From positions 6,319,501-6,383,500 of the forward strand of contig CAJFCV020000005.1 of NCBI GenBank assembly GCA_904066235.2: DNA of 64,000 bases, written 5' to 3'. The notes beneath the pieces were generated by a model. That model saw only the letters and a list, made by a program, of their open reading frames with translations. It was not told the origin of the DNA and searched no databases. The first letter of the stretch is position 1. Every line of letters starts with the position of its first letter. Shown one piece after another: positions 34,101 to 46,100 of the stretch. Both the position numbers and the translations under genes were made by a program. The DNA is from Bursaphelenchus xylophilus (Eukaryota > Nematoda > Chromadorea > Rhabditida > Aphelenchoididae).

Positions 34101-37100
34101 CTTATCGGCTTCAGTCTTCTTATCGGCTTCAGCCTTCTTGTCAGCTTCGGCCTTCTTCTTGGCCTCTTCTTCGGCCTTCTTCCTATCGGCTTCAGTCTTC
34201 TTGTCAGCCTCGGCCTTCTTCTTGGCCTCCTCTTCGGCCTTCTTCTTATCGGCTTCAGTCTTCTTGTCAGCCTCGGCCTTCTTCTTGGCCTCCTCTTCGG
34301 CCTTCTTCTTATCGGCTTCAGTCTTCTTGTCAGCCTCGGCCTTCTTCTTGGCCTCCTCCTCGGCCTTCTTCTTATCGGCTTCAGTCTTCTTATCGGCTTC
34401 AGCCTTCTTGTCAGCTTCGGCCTTCTTCTTGGCCTCTTCTTCGGCCTTCTTCTTATCGGCTTCAGTCTTCTTGTCAGCCTCGGCCTTCTTCTTGGCCTCC
34501 TCTTCGGCCTTCTTCTTATCGGCTTCAGTCTTCTTGTCAGCCTCGGCCTTCTTCTTGGCCTCCTCTTCGGCCTTCTTCTTATCGGCTTCAGTCTTCTTAT
34601 CGGCTTCAGCCTTCTTGTCAGCTTCGGCCTTCTTCTTGGCCTCTTCTTCGGCCTTCTTCCTATCGGCTTCAGTCTTCTTGTCAGCCTCGGCCTTCTTCTT
34701 GGCCTCTTCTTCGGCCTTCTTCTTATCGGTTTCAGTCTTCTTGTCAGCCTCGGCCATCTTCTTGGCCTCCTCTTCGGCCTTCTTCTTATCGGCTTCAGTC
34801 TTCTTGTCAGCCTCGGCCTTCTTCTTGGCCTCCTCTTCGGCCTTCTTCTTATCGGCTGCAGTCTTCTTGTCAGCCTCGGCCACCTTCTTGGCCTCCTCTT
34901 CGGCCTTCTTCTTATCGGCTTCAGTCTTCTTGTCAGCCTCGGCCATCTTCTTGGCCTCCTCTTCGGCCTTCTTCTTATCGGCTTCAGTCTTCTTGTCAGC
35001 CTCGGCCATCTTCTTGGCCTCCTCTTCGGCCTTCTTCTTATCGGCTGCAGTCTTCTTGTCAGCCTCGGCCTTCTTCTTGGCCTCTTCTTCGGCCTTCTTC
35101 TTATCGGCTTCAGTCTTCTTGTCAGCCTCGGCCTTCTTCTTGGCCTCTTCTTCGGCCTTCTTCTTATCGGCTTCAGTCTTCTTGTCAGCCTCGGCCTTCT
35201 TCTTGGCCTCCTCTTCGGCCTTCTTCTTATCGGCTGCAGTCTTCTTGTCAGCCTCGGCCTTCTTCTTGGCCTCTTCTTCGGCCTTCTTCTTATCGGCTTC
35301 AGTCTTCTTGTCAGCCTCGGCCTTCTTCTTGGCCTCCTCTTCGGCCTTCTTCTTATCGGCTTCAGTCTTCTTGTCAGCCTCGGCCTTCTTCTTGGCCTCC
35401 TCTTCGGCCAGCTTCTTATCGGCTTCAGTCTTCTTATCGGCTTCAGCCTTCTTGTCAGCCTCGGCCTTCTTCTTGGCCTCTTCTTCGGCCTTCTTCTTAT
35501 CGGCTGCAGTCTTCTTGTCAGCCTCGGCCTTCTTCTTGGCCTCTTCTTCGGCCTTCTTCTTATCGGCTTCAGTCTTCTTGTCAGCCTCGGCCTTCTTCTT
35601 GGCCTCCTCTTCGGCCTTCTTCTTATCGGCTGCAGTCTTCTTGTCAGCCTCGGCCTTCTTCTTGGCCTCTTCTTCGGCCTTCTTCTTATCGGCTGCAGTC
35701 TTCTTGTCAGCCTCGGCCTTCTTCTTGGCCTCCTCTTCGGCCTTCTTCTTATCGGCTGCAGTCTTCTTGTCAGCCTCGGCCTTCTTCTTGGCCTCTTCTT
35801 CGGCCTTCTTCTTATCGGCTGCAGTCTTCTTGTCAGCCTCGGCCTTCTTCTTGGCCTCCTCTTCGGCCTTCTTCTTATCGGCTGCAGTCTTCTTGTCAGC
35901 CTCGGCCTTCTTCTTGGCCTCCTCTTCGGCCTTCTTCTTATCGGCTGCAGTCTTCTTGTCAGCCTCGGCCTTCTTCTTGGCCTCTTCTTCGGCCTTCTTC
36001 TTATCGGCTTCAGTCTTCTTGTCAGCCTCGGCCTTCTTCTTGGCCTCCTCTTCGGCCTTCTTCTTATCGGCTTCAGTCTTCTTGTCAGCCTCGGCCTTCT
36101 TCTTGGCCTCCTCTTCGGCCAGCTTCTTATCGGCTTCAGTCTTCTTATCGGCTTCAGCCTTCTTGTCAGCCTCGGCCTTCTTCTTGGCCTCCTCTTCGGC
36201 CTTCTTCTTATCGGCTTCAGTCTTCTTGTCAGCCTCGGCCTTCTTCTTGGCCTCCTCTTCGGCCAGCTTCTTATCGGCTTCAGTCTTCTTATCGGCTTCA
36301 GCCTTCTTGTCAGCCTCGGCCTTCTTCTTGGCCTCCTCTTCGGCCTTCTTCTTATCGGCTTCAGTCTTCTTGTCAGCCTCGGCCTTCTTCTTGGCCTCCT
36401 CTTCGGCCAGCTTCTTATCGGCTTCAGTCTTCTTATCGGCTTCAGCCTTCTTGTCAGCCTCGGCCTTCTTCTTGGCCTCTTCTTCGGCCTTCTTCTTATC
36501 GGCTGCAGTCTTCTTGTCAGCCTCGGCCTTCTTCTTGGCCTCTTCTTCGGCCTTCTTCTTATCGGCTTCAGTCTTCTTGTCAGCCTCGGCCTTCTTCTTG
36601 GCCTCCTCTTCGGCCTTCTTCTTATCGGCTGCAGTCTTCTTGTCAGCCTCGGCCTTCTTCTTGGCCTCTTCTTCGGCCTTCTTCTTATCGGCTGCAGTCT
36701 TCTTGTCAGCCTCGGCCTTCTTCTTGGCCTCCTCTTCGGCCTTCTTCTTATCGGCTGCAGTCTTCTTGTCAGCCTCGGCCTTCTTCTTGGCCTCTTCTTC
36801 GGCCTTCTTCTTATCGGCTGCAGTCTTCTTGTCAGCCTCGGCCTTCTTCTTGGCCTCCTCTTCGGCCTTCTTCTTATCGGCTGCAGTCTTCTTGTCAGCC
36901 TCGGCCTTCTTCTTGGCCTCCTCTTCGGCCTTCTTCTTATCGGCTGCAGTCTTCTTGTCAGCCTCGGCCTTCTTCTTGGCCTCTTCTTCGGCCTTCTTCT
37001 TATCGGCTTCAGTCTTCTTGTCAGCCTCGGCCTTCTTCTTGGCCTCCTCTTCGGCCTTCTTCTTATCGGCTTCAGTCTTCTTGTCAGCCTCGGCCTTCTT

Positions 37101-40100
37101 CTTGGCCTCCTCTTCGGCCAGCTTCTTATCGGCTTCAGTCTTCTTATCGGCTTCAGCCTTCTTGTCAGCCTCGGCCTTCTTCTTGGCCTCCTCTTCGGCC
37201 TTCTTCTTATCGGCTTCAGTCTTCTTGTCAGCCTCGGCCTTCTTCTTGGCCTCCTCTTCGGCCAGCTTCTTATCGGCTTCAGTCTTCTTATCGGCTTCAG
37301 CCTTCTTGTCAGCCTCGGCCTTCTTCTTGGCCTCTTCTTCGGCCTTCTTCTTATCGGCTTCAGTCTTCTTGTCAGCCTCGGCCTTCTTCTTGGCCTCTTC
37401 TTCGGCCTTCTTCTTATCGGCTTCAGTCTTCTTGTCAGCCTCGGCCTTCTTCTTGGCCTCTTCTTCGGCCTTCTTCTTATCGGCTTCAGTCTTCTTATCG
37501 GCTTCAGTCTTCTTGTCAGCCTCGGCCTTCTTCTTGGCCTCTTCTTCGGCCTTCTTCCTATCGGCTTCAGTCTTCTTGTCAGCCTCGGCCTTCTTCTTGG
37601 CCTCTTCTTCGGCCTTCTTCTTATCGGCTTCAGTCTTCTTATCGGCTTCAGTCTTCTTGTCAGCCTCGGCCTTCTTCTTGGCCTCCTCTTCGGCCTTCTT
37701 CTTATCGGCTTCAGTCTTCTTGTCAGCCTCGGCCTTCTTCTTGGCCTCTTCTTCGGCCTTCTTCCTATCGGCTTCAGTCTTCTTGTCAGCCTCGGCCTTC
37801 TTCTTGGCCTCTTCTTCGGCCTTCTTCTTATCGGCTTCAGTCTTCTTGTCAGCCTCGGCCTTCTTCTTGGCCTCCTCTTCGGCCTTCTTCTTATCGGCTT
37901 CAGTCTTCTTATCGGCTTCAGTCTTCTTGTCAGCCTCGGCCTTCTTCTTGGCCTCCTCTTCGGCCTTCTTCTTATCGGCTGCAGTCTTCTTGTCAGCCTC
38001 GGCCTTCTTCTTGGCCTCTTCTTCGGCCTTCTTCTTATCGGCTTCAGTCTTCTTGTCAGCCTCGGCCTTCTTCTTGGCCTCTTCTTCGGCCTTCTTCCTA
38101 TCGGCTTCAGTCTTCTTATCGGCTTCAGTCTTCTTGTCAGCCTCGGCCTTCTTCTTGGCCTCCTCTTCGGCCTTCTTCTTATCGGCTTCAGTCTTCTTGT
38201 CAGCCTCGGCCTTCTTCTTGGCCTCTTCTTCGGCCTTCTTCTTATCGGCTTCAGTCTTCTTGTCAGCCTCGGCCTTCTTCTTGGCCTCCTCTTCGGCCTT
38301 CTTCTTATCGGCTTCAGTCTTCTTATCGGCTTCAGTCTTCTTGTCAGCCTCGGCCTTCTTCTTGGCCTCCTCTTCGGCCTTCTTCTTATCGGCTTCAGTC
38401 TTCTTGTCAGCCTCGGCCTTCTTCTTGGCCTCTTCTTCGGCCTTCTTCCTATCGGCTTCAGTCTTCTTTTCAGCCTCGGCCTTCTTCTTGGCCTCTTCTT
38501 CGGCCTTCTTCCTATCGGCTTCAGTCTTCTTGTCAGCCTCGGCCTTCTTCTTGGCCTCCTCTTCGGCCTTCTTCTTATCGGCTTCAGTCTTCTTGTCAGC
38601 TTCGGCCTTCTTCTTGGCCTCTTCTTCGGCCTTCTTCCTATCGGCTTCAGTCTTCTTGTCAGCCTCGGCCTTCTTCTTGGCCTCTTCTTCGGCCTTCTTC
38701 CTATCGGCTTCAGTCTTCTTGTCAGCCTCGGCCTTCTTCTTGGCCTCCTCTTCGGCCAGCTTCTTATCGGCTTCAGTCTTCTTATCGGCTTCAGTCTTCT
38801 TGTCAGCCTCGGCCTTCTTCTTGGCCTCTTCTTCGGCCTTCTTCCTATCGGCTTCAGTCTTCTTGTCAGCCTCGGCCTTCTTCTTGGCCTCTTCTTCGGC
38901 CTTCTTCCTATCGGCTTCAGTCTTCTTGTCAGCCTCGGCCTTCTTCTTGGCCTCTTCTTCGGCCTTCTTCCTATCGGCTTCAGTCTTCTTGTCAGCCTCG
39001 GCCTTCTTCTTGGCCTCTTCTTCGGCCTTCTTCCTATCGGCTTCAGTCTTCTTGTCAGCCTCGGCCTTCTTCTTGGCCTCCTCTTCGGCCTTCTTCTTAT
39101 CGGCTTCAGTCTTCTTGTCAGCCTCGGCCTTCTTCTTGGCCTCCTCTTCGGCCAGCTTCTTATCGGCTTCAGTCTTCTTATCGGCTTCAGCCTTCTTGTC
39201 AGCTTCGGCCTTCTTCTTGGCCTCTTCTTCGGCCTTCTTCCTATCGGCTTCAGTCTTCTTGTCAGCCTCGGCCTTCTTCTTGGCCTCCTCTTCGGCCTTC
39301 TTCTTATCGGCTTCAGTCTTCTTGTCAGCTTCGGCCTTCTTCTTGGCCTCTTCTTCGGCCTTCTTCCTATCGGCTTCAGTCTTCTTGTCAGCCTCGGCCT
39401 TCTTCTTGGCCTCCTCTTCGGCCTTCTTCTTATCGGCTTCAGTCTTCTTGTCAGCCTCGGCCTTCTTCTTGGCCTCCTCTTCGGCCTTCTTCTTATCAGC
39501 CTCAGCCTTCTTCTTGGCCTCCTCTTCGGCCTTCTTCTTATCGGCTTCAGTCTTCTTGTCAGCTTCGGCCTTCTTCTTGGCCTCTTCTTCGGCCTTCTTC
39601 TTATCGGCTTCAGTCTTCTTGTCAGCTTCGGCCTTCTTCTTGGCCTCTTCTTCGGCCTTCTTCCTATCGGCTTCAGTCTTCTTGTCAGCTTCGGCCTTCT
39701 TCTTGGCCTCTTCTTCGGCCTTCTTCCTATCGGCTTCAGTCTTCTTGTCAGCTTCGGCCTTCTTCTTGGCCTCTTCTTCGGCCTTCTTCCTATCGGCTTC
39801 AGTCTTCTTGTCAGCCTCGGCCTTCTTCTTGGCCTCCTCTTCGGCCTTCTTCTTATCGGCTTCAGTCTTCTTGTCAGCTTCGGCCTTCTTCTTGGCCTCT
39901 TCTTCGGCCTTCTTCCTATCGGCTTCAGTCTTCTTGTCAGCCTCGGCCTTCTTCTTGGCCTCCTCTTCGGCCTTCTTCTTATCGGCTTCAGTCTTCTTGT
40001 CAGCCTCGGCCTTCTTCTTGGCCTCCTCTTCGGCCTTCTTCTTATCAGCCTCAGCCTTCTTCTTGGCCTCCTCTTCGGCCTTCTTCTTATCGGCTGCAGT

Positions 40101-43100
40101 CTTCTTGTCAGCCTCGGCCTTCTTCTTGGCCTCCTCTTCGGCCTTCTTCTTATCGGCTTCAGTCTTCTTGTCAGCCTCGGCCTTCTTCTTGGCCTCCTCT
40201 TCGGCCTTCTTCTTATCGGCTTCAGTCTTCTTGTCAGTCTCGGCCTTCTTCTTGGCCTCCTCTTCGGCCTTCTTCTTATCGGCTTCAGTCTTCTTGTCAG
40301 CCTCGGCCTTCTTCTTGGCCTCCTCTTCGGCCTTCTTCTTATCGGCTGCAGTCTTCTTGTCAGCCTCGGCCTTCTTCTTGGCCTCCTCTTCGGCCTTCTT
40401 CTTATCGGCTTCAGTCTTCTTGTCAGCTTCGGCCTTCTTCTTGGCCTCCTCTTCGGCCTTCTTCTTATCGGCTTCAGTCTTCTTGTCAGCCTCGGCCTTC
40501 TTCTCGGCCTCCTCTTCGGCCTTCTTCTTATCGGCTTCAGTCTTCTTATCGGCTTCAGCCTTCTTGTCAGCTTCGGCCTTCTTCTTGGCCTCTTCTTCGG
40601 CCTTCTTCCTATCGGCTTCAGTCTTCTTGTCAGCCTCGGCCTTCTTCTTGGCCTCCTCTTCGGCCTTCTTCTTATCGGCTTCAGTCTTCTTGTCAGCTTC
40701 GGCCTTCTTCTTGGCCTCCTCTTCGGCCTTCTTTTTATCGGCTTCAGTCTTCTTGTCAGCTTCGGCCTTCTTCTTGGCCTCCTCTTCGGCCTTCTTCTTA
40801 TCGGCTTCAGTCTTCTTATCGGCTTCAGTCTTCTTGTCAGCTTCGGCCTTCTTCTTGGCCTCCTCTTCGGCCTTCTTCTTATCGGCTTCAGTCTTCTTGT
40901 CAGCTTCGGCCTTATTCTTGGCCTCTTCTTCGGCCTTCTTCTTATCGGCTTCAGTCTTCTTATCGGCTTCAGTCTTCTTGTCAGCTTCGGCCTTCTTCTT
41001 GGCCTCCTCTTCGGCCTTCTTCTTATCGGCTGCAGTCTTCTTATCGGCTTCAGTCTTCTTGTCAGCTTCGGCCTTATTCTTGGCCTCTTCTTCGGCCTTC
41101 TTCTTATCGGCTTCAGTCTTCTTATCGGCTTCAGTCTTCTTGTCAGCTTCGGCCTTCTTCTTGGCCTCCTCTTCGGCCTTCTTCTTATCGGCTTCAGTCT
41201 TCTTATCGGCTTCAGTCTTCTTGTCAGCTTCGGCCTTCTTCTTGGCCTCTTCTTCGGCCTTCTTCTTATCGGTTTCAGTCTTCTTATCGGCTTCGGCCTT
41301 CTTCTTGGCCTCCTCTTCGGCCTTCTTCTTATCGGCTTCAGTCTTCTTATCGGCTTCAGTCTTCTTATCGGCTTCAGTCTTCTTGTCAGCTTCGGCCTTC
41401 TTCTTATCGGCTTCAGTCTTCTTATCGGCTTCAGTCTTCTTGTCAGCCTCGGCCTTCTTCTTGGCCTCCTCTTCGGCCTTCTTCTTATCGGCTTCAGTCT
41501 TCTTATCGGCTTCAGTCTTCTTATCGGCTTCAGTCTTCTTGTCAGCTTCGGCCTTCTTCTTATCGGCTTCAGTCTTCTTATCGGCTTCAGTCTTCTTGTC
41601 AGCCTCGGCCTTCTTCTTGGCCTCCTCTTCGGCCTTCTTCTTATCGGCTGCAGTCTTCTTGTCAGCTTCGGCCTTCTTCTTGGCCTCCTCTTCGGCCTTC
41701 TTCTTATCGGCTGCAGTCTTCTTGTCAGCTTCGGCCTTCTTCTTGGCCTCCTCTTCGGCCTTCTTCTTATCGGCTTCAGTCTTCTTATCGGCTTCGGCCT
41801 TCTTCTTGGCCTCCTCTTCGGCCTTCTTCTTATCGGCTTCAGTCTTCTTATCGGCTTCAGTCTTCTTATCGGCTTCAGTCTTCTTGTCAGCTTCGGCCTT
41901 CTTCTTGGCCTCTTCTTCGGCCTTCTTCTTATCGGTTTCAGTCTTCTTATCGGCTTCGGCCTTCTTCTTGGCCTCCTCTTCGGCCTTCTTCTTATCGGCT
42001 TCAGTCTTCTTATCGGCTTCAGTCTTCTTATCGGCTTCAGTCTTCTTGTCAGCTTCGGCCTTCTTCTTATCGGCTTCAGTCTTCTTATCGGCTTCAGTCT
42101 TCTTGTCAGCTTCGGCCTTCTTCTTGGCCTCCTCTTCGGCCTTCTTCTTATCGGCTTCAGTCTTCTTATCGGCTTCAGTCTTCTTGTCAGCTTCGGCCTT
42201 CTTCTTGGCCTCCTCTTCGGCCTTCTTCTTATCGGTTTCAGTCTTCTTGTCAGCTTCGGCCTTCTTCTTGGCCTCCTCTTCGGCCTTCTTCTTATCGGCT
42301 TCAGTCTTCTTGTCAGCTTCGGCCTTATTCTTGGCCTCCTCTTCGGCCTTCTTCTTATCGGCTTCAGTCTTCTTATCGGCTTCAGTCTTCTTGTCAGCTT
42401 CGGCCTTCTTCTTGGCCTCCTCTTCGGCCTTCTTCTTATCGGCTTCAGTCTTCTTGTCAGCTTCGGCCTTATTCTTGGCCTCTTCTTCGGCCTTCTTCTT
42501 ATCGGCTTCAGTCTTCTTATCGGCTTCAGTCTTCTTGTCAGTTTCGGCCTTCTTCTTGGCCTCCTCTTCGGCCTTCTTCTTATCGGCTTCAGTCTTCTTG
42601 TCAGCTTCGGCCTTATTCTTGGCCTCTTCTTCGGCCTTCTTCTTATCGGCTTCAGTCTTCTTATCGGCTTCAGCCTTCTTGTCAGCTTCGGCCTTCTTCT
42701 TGGCCTCCTCTTCGGCCTTCTTCTTATCGGCTGCAGTCTTCTTATCGGCTTCAGTCTTCTTGTCAGCTTCGGCCTTCTTCTTGGCCTCCTCTTCGGCCTT
42801 CTTCTTATCGGCTTCAGTCTTCTTGTCAGCTTCGGCCTTCTTCTTGGCCTCCTCTTCGGCCTTCTTCTTATCGGCTTCAGTCTTCTTGTCAGCTTCGGCC
42901 TTCTTCTTGGCCTCCTCTTCGGCCTTCTTCTTATCGGCTTCAGTCTCCTTGTCAGCCTCGGCCTTCTTCTTGGCCTCCTCTTCGGCCTTCTTCTTATCGG
43001 CTTCAGTCTTCTTGTCAGCTTCGGCCTTCTTCTTGGCCTCCTCTTCGGCCTTCTTCTTATCGGCTTCAGTCTTCTTGTCAGCTTCGGCCTTCTTCTTGGC

Positions 43101-46100
43101 CTCCTCTTCGGCCTTCTTCTTATCGGCTGCAGTCTTCTTGTCAGCCTCGGCCTTCTTCTTGGCCTCTTCTTCGGCCTTCTTCTTATCGGCTTCAGTCTTC
43201 TTGTCAGCCTCGGCCTTCTTCTTGGCCTCCTCCTCGGCCTTCTTCTTATCGGCTTCAGTCTTCTTGTCAGCTTCGGCCTTCTTCTTGGCCTCCTCTTCGG
43301 CCTTCTTCTTATCGGCTTCAGTCTTCTTGTCAGCCTCGGCCTTCTTCTTGGCCTCCTCTTCGGCCTTCTTCTTATCGGCTTCAGTCTTCTTATCGGCTTC
43401 GGCCTTCTTCTTGGCCTCCTCTTCGGCCTTCTTCTTATCGGCTGCAGTCTTCTTGTCAGCCTCGGCCTTCTTCTTGGCCTCCTCTTCGGCCTTCTTCTTA
43501 TCGGCTTCAGTCTTCTTGTCAGCTTCGGCCTTCTTCTTGGCCTCCTCTTCGGCCTTCTTCTTATCGGCTTCAGTCTTCTTGTCAGCCTCGGCCTTCTTCT
43601 TGGCCTCTTCTTCGGCCTTCTTCTTATCGGCTTCAGTCTTCTTGTCAGCCTCGGCCTTCTTCTTGGCCTCCTCTTCGGCCTTCTTCTTATCGGTTTCAGT
43701 CTTCTTATCGGCTTCGGCCTTCTTCTTGGCCTCCTCTTCGGCCTTCTTCTTATCGGCTTCAGTCTTCTTGTCAGCTTCGGCCTTCTTCTTGGCCTCCTCT
43801 TCGGCCTTCTTCTTATCGGCTTCAGTCTTCTTATCGGCTTCGGCCTTCTTCTTGGCCTCCTCTTCGGCCTTCTTCTTATCGGCTGCAGTCTTCTTGTCAG
43901 CTTCGGCCTTCTTCTTGGCCTCCTCTTCGGCCTTCTTCTTATCGGCTGCAGTCTTCTTGTCAGCTTCGGCCTTCTTCTTGGCCTCCTCTTCGGCCTTCTT
44001 CTTATCGGCTGCAGTCTTCTTGTCAGCTTCGGCCTTCTTCTTGGCCTCCTCTTCGGCCTTCTTCTTATCGGTTTCAGTCTTCTTATCGGCTTCGGCCTTC
44101 TTCTTGGCCTCCTCTTCGGCCTTCTTCTTATCGGCTGCAGTCTTCTTGTCAGCTTCGGCCTTCTTCTTGGCCTCCTCTTCGGCCTTCTTCTTATCGGTTT
44201 CAGTCTTCTTATCGGCTTCGGCCTTCTTCTTGGCCTCCTCTTCGGCCTTCTTCTTATCGGCTGCAGTCTTCTTGTCAGCTTCGGCCTTCTTCTTGGCCTC
44301 CTCTTCGGCCTTCTTCTTGGCCTCCTCTTCGGCCTTCTTCTTATCGGCTGCAGTCTTCTTGTCAGCTTCGGCCTTCTTCTTGGCCTCCTCTTCGGCCTTC
44401 TTCTTATCGGCTGCAGTCTTCTTGTCAGCTTCGGCCTTCTTCTTGGCCTCCTCCTCGGCCTTCTTCTTATCGGCTTCAGTCTTCTTGTCAGCTTCGGCCT
44501 TCTTCTTGGCCTCCTCCTCGGCCTTCTTCTTATCGGCTTCAGTCTTCTTGTCAGCTTCGGCCTTCTTCTTGGCCTCCTCTTCGGCCTTCTTCTTATCGGC
44601 TTCAGTCTTCTTATCGGCTTCAGTCTTCTTGTCAGCCTCGGCCTTCTTCTTGGCCTCCTCCTCGGCCTTCTTCTTATCGGCTTCAGTCTTCTTGTCAGCT
44701 TCGGCCTTCTTCTTGGCCTCCTCTTCGGCCTTCTTCTTATCGGCTTCAGTCTTCTTGTCAGCTTCGGCCTTCTTCTTGGCCTCCTCCTCGGCCTTCTTCT
44801 TATCGGCTTCAGTCTTCTTATCGGCTTCAGTCTTCTTGTCAGCTTCGGCCTTCTTCTTGGCCTCCTCTTCGGCCTTCTTCTTATCGGCTTCAGTCTTCTT
44901 GTCAGCTTCGGCCTTCTTCTTGGCCTCCTCCTCGGCCTTCTTCTTATCGGCTTCAGTCTTCTTATCGGCTTCAGTCTTCTTGTCAGCCTCGGCCTTCTTC
45001 TTGGCCTCCTCTTCGGCCTTCTTCTTATCGGCTTCAGTCTTCTTGTCAGCTTCGGCCTTCTTCTTGGCCTCTTCTTCGGCCTTCTTCTTATCGGCTTCAG
45101 TCTTCTTGTCAGCCTCGGCCTTCTTCTTGGCCTCCTCTTCGGCCTTCTTCTTATCGGCTGCAGTCTTCTTGTCAGCTTCGGCCTTCTTCTTGGCCTCCTC
45201 CTCGGCCTTCTTCTTATCGGCTTCAGTCTTCTTATCGGCTTCAGTCTTCTTGTCAGCCTCGGCCTTCTTCTTGGCCTCCTCCTCGGCCTTCTTCTTATCG
45301 GCTTCAGTCTTCTTGTCAGCTTCGGCCTTCTTCTTGGCCTCCTCTTCGGCCTTCTTCTTATCGGCTGCAGTCTTCTTGTCAGCTTCGGCCTTCTTCTTGG
45401 CCTCCTCTTCGGCCTTCTTCTTATCGGCTGCAGTCTTCTTGTCAGCTTCGGCCTTCTTCTTGGCCTCCTCCTCGGCCTTCTTCTTATCGGCTTCAGTCTT
45501 CTTATCGGCTTCAGTCTTCTTGTCAGCCTCGGCCTTCTTCTTGGCCTCCTCCTCGGCCTTCTTCTTATCGGCTTCAGTCTTCTTGTCAGCTTCGGCCTTC
45601 TTCTTGGCCTCCTCTTCGGCCTTCTTCTTATCGGCTGCAGTCTTCTTGTCAGCTTCGGCCTTCTTCTTGGCCTCCTCTTCGGCCTTCTTCTTATCGGCTG
45701 CAGTCTTCTTGTCAGCTTCGGCCTTCTTCTTGGCCTCCTCTTCGGCCTTCTTCTTATCGGCTGCAGTCTTCTTGTCAGCTTCGGCCTTCTTCTTGGCCTC
45801 CTCTTCGGCCTTCTTCTTATCGGCTGCAGTCTTCTTGTCAGCTTCGGCCTTCTTCTTGGCCTCCTCCTCGGCCTTCTTCTTATCGGCTTCAGTCTTCTTA
45901 TCGGCTTCAGTCTTCTTGTCAGCCTCGGCCTTCTTCTTGGCCTCCTCCTCGGCCTTCTTCTTATCGGCTTCAGTCTTCTTGTCAGCCTCGGCCTTCTTCT
46001 TGGCCTCCTCTTCGGCCTTCTTCTTATCGGCTTCAGTCTTCTTGTCAGCTTCGGCCTTCTTCTTGGCCTCTTCTTCGGCCTTCTTCCTATCGGCTTCAGT

